A stretch of 64,000 nucleotides of DNA from Casuarius casuarius. Lineage: Eukaryota > Chordata > Aves > Casuariiformes > Casuariidae. How positions within the stretch are numbered: position 1 is the stretch's first letter; the number at the start of each line of letters is the position of its first letter. The DNA lies in the NCBI GenBank assembly GCA_003342895.1, contig PTFA01000035.1, positions 1,253,661-1,317,660 of the forward strand. The letters are read 5' to 3'. The position numbers were made by a program, and so were the translations under genes. Of this stretch, positions 49,087 through 60,790 are shown piece after piece. Under the pieces are notes generated by a model that saw only the letters and a program-made list of their open reading frames with translations, ran no database searches and had not been told where the DNA came from.

Positions 49087-50983
49087 GTGCACAGAACTGT
49101 CTATTAGGGCGGTACACAAAAATGAGCAAAAATGAATGTCCTTATGCACATTTGACAGCAGTACGTACAGACCATGCAAAGAAGAGTGGGTTTTGTGGCT
49201 TATGTGTCTCATTCAGTATGTAAAGTAACAAATAAGAGAGTGAGGCAAGCTAATTTATACACTTTGGAGTCTTTTCTTTGCATGCCATATGGTAGAATGG
49301 CCTTTTAAAGACTTTTTAATGCAAGTGTTCTTGAAAAAGAATTGCTGTTATGTGCCTAAATGTACATGATCTTTAAATTAATGTGTGTGTATTTGTGTGT
49401 GTGTGCTGGATTCTTTGTTTGGATTCTGGGTTTCTTTTGTTTGTTTTGCTTTGTTTTTAAATAGCGTTTAATATATATTCTAACTAAAGATGTAAATCCA
49501 GTAGATGGATTATAAAAGAAGGGTATAATCTTTATAACTTTCCCAGTGTAAAACTTGGGTGACAGACTACTGCAAAATGACATCATCAGAATAAAACTAG
49601 GAGTTAGAGCAGCATTAATTTAGCTCTCTGAATAAGGGCTAGGTCAAGTTATTTTTTACACTGCTCTGAGCGTTATCTAATCTTTATACCTTCAGGTAGG
49701 GTTGGCATGGATGCTTGGCAGTTGGTAGGCTATATAAAACAGTGGCAAGCTATGGGCAGATTTTTGTGCTACTTATGCATGGCAAAGACAGTATGTGATC
49801 TAAAATTTTAGTGTTGTGATAAGACAACCATCAGAGACAGAGCTGGATAATATTTCTTAGCAACTTTTTTTTTTCATTAATGTGGGACTATACATGGAAT
49901 AACTCAAACATACAGAATATTTTAACTGAGTAACTTAGCCAACAGGTTCTTTCTAATCAGGTTAAAGCAGAAAAGCTGTCAATTGTGAGGCAAGTGAGGC
50001 GAGGATCAAGATGTTGAGAGATTATGATTTATCACCAAACTATATTTTCCCAGTTTTAAAAGAAACAGAGAGATCCTTTTCTTCCCCTTGTAACACCACT
50101 GTAAACGTATCTAAGACAGCCCATTTACTAGATTATCTTGAAACTTCAGAAACTTGAAAGCATGTTATATGGGAAGTGTAGTACTGCATAAACTCTCAGA
50201 CTTCAGCCAGCAAAATAAAAGGGAAATTTAATACCCCAATAGTATTAACATTGTATTTACAGCTGCTGCTGCTGCCCGCATGAAAAAATGTTTCCCAGGA
50301 GCTGAGATCAAAGGTACTGCCACAGTGCGACATACTATGGGACTACACTATAACAATTTTACAGATTTAACAGATTGTTTCCAATGAAAATGTGTGTGAT
50401 ATAAACTGCAGGTGTTCGTAAACAGAGATTGAAGGATCAAAACTTTCTCTTTTTTTTAAAATACAGGTTACATTTTAAATTAGCTACTTGCTTCAGCTGT
50501 GCAACAGCCTCAAGTTTGATCCTAGAAAAACACCTCCTTTAAATATAATTTTCAAGGAACACATATAATCAAACTGTCCTAGAATTTTGGGCCATAAGTG
50601 GTCCATTTTTGGACCATGAGTCCCATGTAACTACTAGCCTACCTCTTTTATATTAATCCAATATGTTGCTAACAGTTTTTTGTCTGTTTGCTGTGCTTAT
50701 TGAAATCAGTTTTTGCAAGACACTTTATATGTAGGGCAGTTTATATGTAAGTATAAGATTCTCTCTAAAAATCGAAGCAAATCCCCAAAAGTTGTACTTT
50801 GCAGAATTTCAAAACCCCAAGACAGACTTTCAGCTGAAAGAAATGAGGGTGTCCTCTTTGCCTTTTTTCCACCACGTGGTTACACGAGGTGAGCATCTTA
50901 CCCAGACAGACTTGGGAATGGCAGCAGGCTACTCGCCAGGCGCTGCGGGTACGTCACCAGAATGGTGCGCAGGCATTTAGCCT

Positions 50984-51014
50984 CCTGACTCCATTAATGC
51001 TAATGGGAGTCAGG
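50984..51014. repeat. 13-bp inverted repeat with a 4-base loop
   Basis: CCTGACTCCATTA (50984-50996), loop ATGC and TAATGGGAGTCAGG (51001-51014) pair fully apart from one extra G. The sequence resembles the core of the old palindromic sauropsid repeat (CTCCCATTGA..TCAATGGGAG), so it is probably a remnant of one. The stop codon of the minus-strand open frame at 51000-51698 lies in it. Confidence 0.8.
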
Positions 51015-51698
51015 CAGTTCAATCTCCATATACCATGCTCCAAATATATCCATTGAAGTCTGGCAAACAACCCCTGAGGCTTCCTTGTAAAAGTCTTTGA
51101 AATTGCTGCTCTTCTCCTGTAAGATTTGTGATGAAAAACAAGCCAGAAAGCTGCCCAGTATATGTAGATTTACATGCAAAAGCTGTGCCTGGTATAAATA
51201 GCTCTGATGTTGTGGCACATGACTAAAACAGAAGCACTGTGAGGGGAAGAAGGGTGAAATGAAAGGTGCCTGCTTCCCGTGGGCTCTGAATTGGCTGTCT
51301 CTGAATCCAGTCCACAGACAGGCATTTTCTTTATAGCCACAGCTGATGAAAAATACCTGAACCAGGCACTGCAGTCCACATCCACAGCCCTGACAAGGCA
51401 TTGCTGATTTATTCTGTGGTTCTGGTCTGGTGCAAGAGGGTGGTACAGCCAGTTTCTCTCTCTTCTGGGAGTGTGGCAGAATGTTCACGTAATACAGAAG
51501 GCTGACCACAAAATTCTCCCTTTCAGCCCCTCTCTCAGAAGGGAAAACGACTGCATGCCTGCTGCCCCCCGCTCTATGGGAAGAGGGAATAGCCCCTATA
51601 CAGGCACCGATCGGCTGATTACCTGCCGACCTCCAAAGCGAGAGGAGACTCAGCCACATCTGGGAATAGGGCCCCAGGGAACTCATTCTCCATGCCAT
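51000..51698 (-). other. Unrecognised 232-codon open reading frame, probably non-coding
   Basis: This is the longest open frame in the window, starting MAWRMSSLGPYSQMWLSLLS and ending at a TAG within the inverted repeat at 50984-51014. It is rich in Ser, Cys and Phe with scattered hydrophobic stretches, and I see no domain, signal peptide or repeat I recognise. A shorter open frame overlaps on the plus strand (51471-51809), which is typical of chance open frames where stop codons are depleted. I see no promoter, Kozak context of note or poly(A) signal. I would not call it a gene without expression or conservation data. Confidence 0.25.
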
Positions 51699-52405
51699 CT
51701 GCCATGTGTGGTCTTATCTGTGATAAAGTCGGAAGGTAATATTTATTCCCACATAGATATTGCAGCGGGATCACAGAGGGTGCAGAAATGGGTTTTGGAA
51801 TGTAGATAAAGGGGCAGGAAGCCAGGCTCCATTGCTTTCTGACTTGCACCGCTCTAAGTGTGAAGTAGCATTGCTCCCATCATCAGAACTGCACACTACA
51901 AAACTGGGAGAAAAGTCAAGTTTGTTCTTATTTCCAAAGATGTCTTGAATTCTTTGACACTTCAAATGCAAAAGTGAAGATAGATGGTTCCAGGTTAGGC
52001 CATTTTTCGCTTACTCTCATGCATGCTCACAACCACCAGATTTTTAACTGTGGCTTATTTTTTCACTTCCTGTACTCCTGCAGCTGTGTGGTCCCCTGCA
52101 GACTGGGCAGCCTTCCACAAGCTGTAAAACAACTTGAGGACTGCCCTAATTTAGGCTTTGTTTAAAAAATTCACCCTGACTGCAGTCAGTGGCCAAAAGT
52201 GCAGTGGTGCCGAGTGGCAAAAAGCAGCCATATCACAACTAAGAATCTGCCCCCAAATTGCCTGATTTTAACCAGGAGCAGTGCCAGATATGCCAAGTAA
52301 AAGTTTGCCTTTCTTCTGTTGGAAGAACTTGTCCAGTTTTTTTTGGTAGCCGTGAAGAATATTTCACTGTTTATTTCTTTGTCCTTGTTAATACAAAGTA
52401 GGCTA

Positions 52406-52735
52406 CGGAGAAAATGTGTGGATGGATAAGGGACACCGAACTTTATGCCTCGGGGAATAATGTGATTCCTGCAGAGAGAGAGGCGTTCTCCTCTCCCCGC
52501 GTGCTGCCTGTGCAGTTGCCCAAGCAGCTGTGTGCAAGACAGGGGACGACGCGAGCCAGTTTACTAGTCCTTTCACGTCACTTGCTGACCGCAGCGGGGA
52601 GTGGGATAATAGCGGGGAGCGAGTGAGTAAAGGTCGGCATGGCACGCGCTCTTCCTCCCTGCCACGCAGGCCGCCTTTCCAGCTCTGCTGCCCGAAGCTG
52701 CCGGGTCTGTTTGTCTGTCCGCTGCTCAAAACAGG
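52406..52735. promoter_or_regulatory. CpG-dense block (CpG-island-like)
   Basis: By eye about 20 CpG dinucleotides occur in roughly 300 bp, with clusters such as GACGACGCGAGCC, GACCGCAGCGGGG and GGCACGCGC. The local GC is near 60% inside otherwise AT-rich intergenic DNA, so the CpG density is close to expectation rather than depleted as in the surroundings. Such blocks usually mark promoters or other regions unmethylated in the germ line. Open frames on both strands (52403-52889) are a by-product of the GC content. No known first exon is recognised. Confidence 0.6.
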
Positions 52736-53089
52736 GCTTTATTTGCTTCACCAGCAATTTCTCCCTCTGAAGAAGCACAGCCTGCTGTGTCTTTGTCTCC
52801 GGAGGGAAGATACTGCCACCCTTTCACATGTAAATTATTGTGCTATTTTTAAGTTTTTCATTTTTCTTGAGTCACTATATAAATTGTAGTTCGCATTTTT
52901 CTGCTTCTTGATGCATTTTTTCTGGGTCTTAGAAGAAATGTAGTGAACTAATATTTCAGTGAATAATATTTTTAATCCTTCTGGAAGCCAGTTAGGCATT
53001 TTCAGAGACCTCTAAGCTTTATAGGTGGCTTTAAAGTATGGTGCATGGTGTTTTACACATGTTTTAGAAGTGTAAGCTTTCTCTTCCTG

Positions 53090-53126
53090 AATAAATAAAA
53101 CACAGTTCAAAAAAAAAAAAAAAAAA
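53090..53126 (+). terminator. AATAAATAAA followed by an 18-A tract
   Basis: Two overlapping AATAAA hexamers (53090 and 53094) are followed after about ten bases by 18 consecutive A (53109-53126). A poly(A) tract encoded in the genome at the right distance from a signal is the signature of a retroposed polyadenylated RNA. A chance A-run after a real or cryptic signal is the alternative. The upstream 300 bases are AT-rich and UTR-like. Confidence 0.45.
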
Positions 53127-55339
53127 CCTGTATCAGAGAGAGCAGCCACAGTGAAACCTTTTATCTTAATTCCTAAAATTTGGATGATTGAAATGAAACG
53201 GTAGCCCAGACTAACCTCCTACAAACTAAAAAATGAAAAGTTTAAAAGCTAAGAATAGACTTAGCTTGTTAATGCTGTTTTCTCAGCAAACTCTGATTGT
53301 TCATCTATAAGATAATAGTACAATTTTAGGATCGCTTTTAAAAAAATTGTTTGCTTCACTGTGACACAAGAAAAAGCCTCTCTAAGGATACTGATTGTCA
53401 AGGTGTACGGCCTCAAAATAATACTAATATATGCTTCATGCAGCAGAGAAATGTGGTAGAAAGCCACGTGTTTTAAAAGGCCACTTGTGATCATACGTCG
53501 CATGGTGATCCGCTTCCTCATGAGAAATGGCATACCTTGCAGTCTGATCCCAACTTGTAAGATTAATTTTGAATGCAATGGGTGCTATCTCACAGAGAGG
53601 CCTGATGACAACAGGGATTTTTAAGTGGTGTTTTGTTCAAAATATAGTACTCCATAGATTGATCACATGTTCATCTGCACATTTTTTTCTTGATAAGGCT
53701 TGGCACTGTCATAACCTTGCCCTACAGGCTACTCAGATCTTTCATTTACATCTGCAAGATTCTGTATTGGTTTTCTCTCTTTTGAGTTTTCTCTCTTTTG
53801 ATTTGGTTACTAGCACATTGAAAAGGTGAAGGAGTTGCCACTGGCTCAGTGAACACAGATTTTTTTCCCATCGTCTCTGAAAATATATCCATTTGCTGGG
53901 TGGATATATTCCACCTGATTATTGGGAGATGTTTCAGAAATGAATTACTGTGTTTTTACGTATGGAATCCTGAATGTCAAGTTTTGCCTATTGAATATCA
54001 GCTGAGAAAAGTTCAAGATTCCTGGTGATCAATACACAATCCTGTTGCCTTTATGGGCTAAGCAAGGAACCTTATGCTAGAATAAGATTAAAAAAAACTG
54101 AAGTAAAAGATTTCCATATTCTTAAAATCACAGCAATGATCATAAGAAAAAAAAATCTACTTTTTCTTTCTGGCTACATATATTTGTTGTAGGCAGTATG
54201 TTCCAGGGTTTTTGTTTGTTTCTTGCATCAGTCCTATCTTAAATCATCACAAACTGATGTTTATACAAACTGATTTTTTTCTCCTGAAATCACCTCAGTT
54301 ATTTTGTTTTATTGTTTCATCCTGATGAAGCAGAAATTTTCTGTATCAGATGTTTCACTTTAACAAATTGTATAACCTTACCACTTTAATAAGAATAGCA
54401 CAGCAGTTTGATTTACCAAAGCTGGAAAATGCAGAATAATGCCACTTTAACTACATCTTATTGACTAAATCTTTCAAACAGAAAATTGAACCATCAACCA
54501 CGCCAAAATTTCCTCACGTATTGCCATGAAAATACTATCTTTTGCATTTCTTGGCACCTGTGAAACTAATAGGTATTAATTCCACCACTTTTGTTCCAGA
54601 GATGCACCTATTTCCATCACAATCAGTAGCTGAAATATCCGTGGCCCTCAGTCTCATCTCTCTGAAGTACTGGACTATTAGGCTACAGCTATATTAATTT
54701 CTTGAAAAGTTGGCAGTTTTGGCATTGGATCTTTCTAATACATAGATGGCATTTAACTCAAGATTGCTTTAAACTCTTAGACATATTTAGTAGTCATAAG
54801 CAAAGATATGAGGAACATATAAATGAATTGCAAATGGAGAAGGGATAGTATAGTAGTCGTGTTTGTCAAAACAATTTACAAAATGTAAGAGAACAGCTTT
54901 CTTTGAAATAGGTGTCTTTCTGTCATTAGTTATTTATTTGTGAAATGAAACTCACCCTCTCTCTATTCTTATTTTAAGACTTGCTGGTTACATGTTTTGA
55001 GGATTTGCAAAATATAACAAAGTGTAAATATTTTGTAAACCCTGTCTGTGTAGTAAAAAGAGGCTTCCGCTAATTCCCATGATATTTCTGTCGGTGAGAC
55101 TGTTTGTGCATCTACGCTAAGCGCGCTGCTGTTGTGCCACTCACATTTCCCCTGTGCACACCCTTACCCATAGCTTGCTGGAAAACAAATTGTCAGAACA
55201 AATTTTGATTTGGGGGAGAAGGCTGAAAATTCTCTTCCTCTATACGTTTTCTAACTGTGGCCCACTCCAAAGGAGACCTTAGAAGGACTTCAGGACATTC
55301 CAAATTTTTGTCAGAAAAGAGTAATTCCCCTCTCTGTGG

Positions 55340-55560
55340 CACCTAAACCTGAAACCACCACACTGGCTGGCCCCCTCCCTTTCTGCCCCAGGTGTTTCTT
55401 CGGCCCGCGGGGCCCGTTTCCAGGCATGGCCGGGCTGCCCCGGTGGGGGATGTGAGCAGCTGGTTTCTGCAGCCTCTCTGGCATCTGGAAATTCGGTGCA
55501 GCAGTTCCTGGCAGTCCCCTTGACCTGCTGCACGCACACGGAGCGCCTGCAGGCATGGAC
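55340..55560. promoter_or_regulatory. GC-rich patch with moderate CpG content
   Basis: This stretch includes TCGGCCCGCGGGGCCCG, CATGGCCGGGCTGCC and CACGCACACGGAGCGCC, about ten CpG in under 200 bases, against an AT-rich background. It may be a small CpG island, an enhancer-like element or just a GC-rich single-copy segment. Overlapping open frames on the minus strand follow from the composition. Confidence 0.35.
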
Positions 55561-58500
55561 TAAATCTCGACAGGACTAAGTTTCTTATGAAATGACTCCT
55601 ATTGCTGAAGGTGGGTTTTTTCTTTTTTTTTTTCTTTTCAGCAAGTTTGGTGCCAGAACTGGTGCCCATCTGATAAAATAGTAGTTAATGCACTAACTCA
55701 GGAAGCAAAGGGATTTAAATTCACCCCCTCCCCGCGTTTTAGGTAGTGTATTTTTCAGAGGCCTGCTCTTTTAAATGAGGCCAGACAGAGGCAGGTGGAG
55801 CCGCAGGCTGGTTACTCAGCACTTAGGTGCAGTTACATTTTGCTGCTGCTTTTCAGCTGATGACTATTGCCAGCACCTGTTGGACTCTCACTTCATGCAA
55901 TTCCTGCAAGCTGAGCCACTGGCGTGTGTTTTAATGTGCGCTAGTGAACTTAGCTTTTCTCTTTGTGTTTCTGTGGCACTAATGTGTTCTTGTTTTCAGA
56001 AGCAGGTAGCTGAACTGTGATCTTCACTGCCATGAAGGGTAAGAGTACAGTTTGAAGTGAGAAATCCTTACGTCAGTCAGTTGAAGACCAGAAGAAAAAA
56101 AACCACTAGGCTATGAATGTTTTAAAGTAGTTGTGTAGCCTGTGAGAAAACTAAGCAATGGTTTCATGTTTTTGTAGTTTATGTATCGGGGATGGGGGGA
56201 GAATATTGCTGCTAGATAGACCAGTGGAGTAAAGTGGTGATTTGTATCAAGAGTCAGCAACTGCTTGTGCACAGGTATGTTTCTTTTGGGCTTTTTGTGT
56301 TGTCTCTGTGTGTCCCATATCTAAGCGATCTGGGTCTATGGCAATTTTGAAAAGAATGTTCTGTGGCCAAGTTCCAGGCAGTTTTGAAACGGCAATTTTG
56401 AAACTGCAGCAGCCTCCGGTTGCCCTTAGGGAAGAGGCGCTCTAAGGCATAAGAAAGGTACTGTTTTCTGGCACGCCTCTCCCAACCCCCTCTCTTTGGT
56501 TTCATCAATTTAATAAAGCAATGTCAGTGAATGTGATAATCTGAAGAGTACAGAGACTCAGATACTTGGTAGGGTACTGAGCTATGTTTAAATACTCTTC
56601 TGTTCCCAGGACACAAATCTTTAACCACAAATGCTTGGTTTAAAAGTACTAACTAGTCTTTCTCCACAACGTGTGGCTGCAGAATGCCTGTTCTCTTTGC
56701 AGCTCAGACCCCTCATACCAGCTTTTCAGAAAGCAAGTCTTTTTGAAATAGTAGCTTCTTAAAAGGAAAAAAAAAATCTGATTAGTGGTTAGAACATTTG
56801 TCCAGGTTTGGGTGAAACTAGAGCTGCATGTCCTTCTTTACCTGAAAGGTCTGAACTCTGTTTAACTATCTCCACTGGGAATGCTTTAAGCCATGGAGTT
56901 ACAAAGTGCTCGGAGATGGAACGCTCTCAGTTTTGCTTGCGGAGTTGTTCAGTTAGGCATTTCAATAACGGCGTGTTCAATGTAAAACACAAAGCCTGGC
57001 TGGCAGGTTACCCCCATCCTGAATGAATGGCCTAACTGTTAGGTTATGCAGTTACATTTGCACTTTCTGTACTTAGTTTTCTCATGTTTACTAGAAGAGG
57101 GAGTACAAGCTAGTCTACGATCTTTCTCACTGGCCTAGTGAGTAATTTTTCCACGCAAATGGAATCACATCTGTAGAGAGAGATGTTAGAGAGCCTTGTT
57201 GCACAGTGGGAACTGCTCATTTTCTACCTCCTTCAGCAGAGAAGGGAATTTAATGCCATGTTTTGTTCCTTGGCTACGTGCTCCGGTAACTGTGCTCCTA
57301 GGGTAGAAGAGATCCCCCCCCCTGCTCTCCGGGATAGATGCTTTCTTTTTTTGTTGTTGTTTTTGTTATTCTCTTTAAGAATACAATAAGAATGATTAAA
57401 GTAAAAAATACTTGCTAGGCTGAGAAAGGCTGGCAAGGCAGGGGGATCACCTCCTTTGCAGATCCTGGCAGGATCTGCATCTGCGCTCTCTGTCCAGCTC
57501 TGCCAAGGCATGGGCAGTTACGGGCCAGCCCAGAAGCAAATCTTTCTCTCTTTATGCAGAAAGAGTCTCAGGTACCAACTTAACCCTTTCAAGACATGTG
57601 GGCACCTCTGAGAGTGGCAGGACCCAAATGAGGATTCTGAGAATTAAACTTTTGGACTGATATGTTCAAAGTGCTGAGTACCTTTATGCTGACACTAGCC
57701 TTTTATCACTAACTGTGGTTTTCTAAAACGAGGCAAATACATGAGAGTGGATGAGGAAAACCTCGTTTCTGCAAACATCTACTCCTTTATTATTGCCAGG
57801 AGCCGTGTGCAGATCAATGAGCCTTTTCATGTTAGTTACTGGTTAAGCATGGGAACAAGTGTTTAGTGAAATGGAGCCGAAATGCACGGATATTTCCAAG
57901 CTGTTCCCGTTCTATGGATGAAGTTCTTCTGTCTCTATGGATTTCATGTGCTATGCTGTCCCCATTTCATTTCACTTTCTTGTTATTTACTACTTCTTAC
58001 CTGCCTACAATATTTCTTTTGTTCATTGGATGATGGGTTTTTAATAAAAAGCTGCATGATACTGTCCTTGACAATTGACTGCTTAACATTGCCATATTTT
58101 CCCTGGGCTTTTAAATAGCGAATCCCTCCTCTTTACCTCTGGGAATGAGGGGGGAAAATTCCCATGTGTTTCAGCAGAAAGCTACTAGCATGGGACGGTA
58201 GCAGGGAAGGGCAGTGCTGACACGTAGGACTGCTTTTGTGGTCCCCTTTTCCAGGATTGTGTGTTGTGTATAGCATCATATCCAGTAGGCTCTTTCAAGT
58301 AGCCAAAACTCCATGCCATTATACTGATTAAAAACAGGTGTGAGGTGGAAACGGAGGATCTTGTGGGCTCTTGTGAACGTCTACTCTGGCTATATTTAAT
58401 AACTGTGGTATTTATAATGAAGGGCTAGGATGATGGTTTTGCTACTGTGGACTGTGAGGCCATGGTACGTGGTCTTCACAACTGTGTTAGGCAAAATAAC

Positions 58501-59282
58501 ATTTATGGATTCACAAAGACTGTGTTTAGTGTGACCGTACAGTTTCCTTGACTTGCTCCTGTGCTGGCTGGTCTATAGGAAATGCCAATCTATTAGGCTA
58601 AACTAGGAAAACATGGTTAGTCTGTTAGTAGCTTCAAGAACATGACAGAAAATAACAATCATTCTGGTGAGTTTCTGGTCTGATCGAAGCCAAAAGGAAA
58701 CTTACTGTACGTTGTTGTTTTTATAGAGCCTAGATGTCACTTATTTTCTTTTCCTCCCTTCTCTTTCTTCCTGCCAAGACGGATAGGTCCTATATTAACA
58801 GTCAGGATGATGAACATGGGTGATGATTTCCACAAAAACGCAATGGGATGTCTTTAGTTTGGCACATAATGTGCTTCTCTTCTCTTCCTCCAGGCTGTTG
58901 CGAAGCTAAACATGTATGAAGACCTATCTTCACTTGTGTAAATATTCCTTGTGGGAATTTCATTAACCTAAGCGTGTAGTTTAACCTCTTTCACTCCAGA
59001 GGAGATTTTATAAGATTTTATAAGACAAATAGCTTCTGTTTTGCAACACACATGGTCCTGACACGTGGTCACCTTTATGACAGAATAATCAGTGGTTATT
59101 ACTGATCCGTTAATTGAGGATGAGAGAAGAGGGGGAAGTCCTAAGTTTTTATTCTTTTGCAATGTGATTTGAATGTGCAATGTGGTTTGAACACACTTCT
59201 CAAGCTCTACTTGTCATGCTTTTTTTCGGTTCTGGGGAGAAAAGTAGGATATGAAATGTTCATACTGGCACTAAAATAGTCT

Positions 59283-59312
59283 GTGTGTGTGTGTATACGT
59301 ATATGTATACAA
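59283..59312. repeat. TG/TA microsatellite
   Basis: GTGTGTGTGTGTATACGTAT and following TATG units are seen directly. It is a simple repeat. Confidence 0.85.
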
Positions 59313-59344
59313 AAAACCCTGAAATTATAATGGTGTGACTCCTG

Positions 59345-59460
59345 CACCTAAGTGCCAAGATCATATGAACCCCATAGGCTTTTCCAGGATCTGTGCATGG
59401 GACTCAGTGATGTAGGTGCCTGCCCTTTAGCTGGCTGGGTTTCCTTTGTAATCTTTGGAG
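59345..59460. repeat. Possible palindromic-family relic
   Basis: 'tgcacctaagtgcc', 'cccataggcttttccaggatc' and GATGTAGGTGCCTGCCC resemble the 'taggtgcctaactcccttaggctcctttga' text of an old sauropsid repeat. This is a weak match from memory. Confidence 0.3.
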
Positions 59461-60734
59461 AGGAACAGACAGTTTTAGGGTTTGCTTCTTCCGATCTGTT
59501 TTAGATGCCTTCTTCAAGATGAAATGAATTACTCCCTAGAATTATTTCTTCCTAATGATTATAAAGATAGATTAGTTAGGTACATTTAGTGACAAATGTA
59601 GCCATCCAGGGTCCCTCACTGCCACTTTAACACTTTAAAAGCACATTTAAAAAAAATTGAGAACTCCTTGTTGCTGAATAACTCTGAAGTACTGGTGACA
59701 TTAAAACTATGTAGGAGCCTGTGAAAACTCAGTGTGGTATAAGGAGACCTTGATCCTTGGAATTGTCCAGTAGTGGCTCTCTGCTCAGCGTGCCTCCCGT
59801 TGGGATTTTGTGTTTAGATGCCAGGCTCTTCTCATCTGTCATATATGGTCCTGAGTGCATAGCTTGGATGTTGGATTTTTTCACTAGATAGCCATCTAAT
59901 TAAAAGCTACGTCTGCTATAGTGCAGGGTGCAGCACTGAAGTCCTGGGACTCTGTTGTTTGGTTTTTGGGTTTTTTTTTAATTAGTTATGCTTGAAAAAC
60001 TGTACTTTCTATTGACGGCTCTCCCTTTTTGTGTGTTTATGCATTAAAGTGGTAGTCAAAGCAAGGGTATCAGTATGGTCTTTTAGCTGCCAAAGGAGAT
60101 CTAAGATGCAGAAAGAGTAAGATCGAAACCCTTGCTGATTTTAGGTGTTTCAATGTCTGAATTAATGACAATCTCATCAAATGGAGCTGCAGATATAAAG
60201 GACTTGTGAAAGAAATGGGTTTTTGAGTGCAAGTCAATTCTAAAAGTGCTATCCATTGGCTATTTTTTTCCCAGATCCTTGGTAAACAAATATATACATT
60301 TTCTGAGACTACAGTGGGGAATATTTTTAGTTAAGTATCTCTCTGGAATAACCAACCAGTTTTTTGAAAAGTTAATCTTAAAATATTAGCTGCTACCACT
60401 AGAACTAAAGTGCTTAAATAAATAGTTTAATTATCAGTTTCAGTCTTCTAGCCAATGGGATTTGGTCTTTTTTGTTGTTTTCCCACCCCACTCTCCTTAA
60501 AAAGATGTTAGAATGAACTGGGGAATTACATAGTTTGTTAAATGATTCTGCCATTTTTTTCTCATTCTTTTTCCTATATATATGCACAGGTTGTTTCAAA
60601 CTGTGTTTTAATTTTTTTCTTTTAATGGAAGAATGGGAGACATAGCCCATTCTGAAGTTTTCTTTGTCTAAAAGCTCTGAGGAAATCATTTAAGCCAGTA
60701 ACTCTATCATTAGTCAACAAAACACTTCAGTGCA

Positions 60735-60790
60735 TTCTTGAAACCCCTAAAATTAATAGGACTTCACTTAAGTGTGCAGGTTTTTTTTTC
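60735..60790. repeat. Relic of the palindromic sauropsid repeat
   Basis: 'aacccctaaaattaatagg' followed by ACTTCACTTAAGTGTGCAGG resembles 'cccattgaagtcaatgggacttcacttaagtgctt'. The core palindrome is decayed but its order is kept. Confidence 0.4.

Larger units (their letters stand above)
45906..52405. other. Intergenic sequence without recognised genes
   Basis: This is AT-rich, with a mildly GC-richer patch at 48040-48230 (several CpG). It contains a possible palindromic-family relic at 47625-47660 ('cccagtgaagtcaac'), a poly(A) tract at 49064, GT repeats at 49382-49405, a strong inverted repeat at 50984 and a 232-codon unexplained open frame on the minus strand (51000-51698). Exon-like stretches at 46074 and 50273 are discussed in the findings. 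I can name no gene here. Confidence 0.6.

Noticed and set aside
50599..50616. TGGTCC..GGACCA inverted repeat
   Set aside because: A 6-bp stem is expected by chance many times in 64 kb.
52403..52889. Overlapping open frames of 66-119 codons in the CpG-dense block
   Set aside because: GC-rich DNA lacks stop codons, so long frames on both strands are expected. No peptide is recognised.
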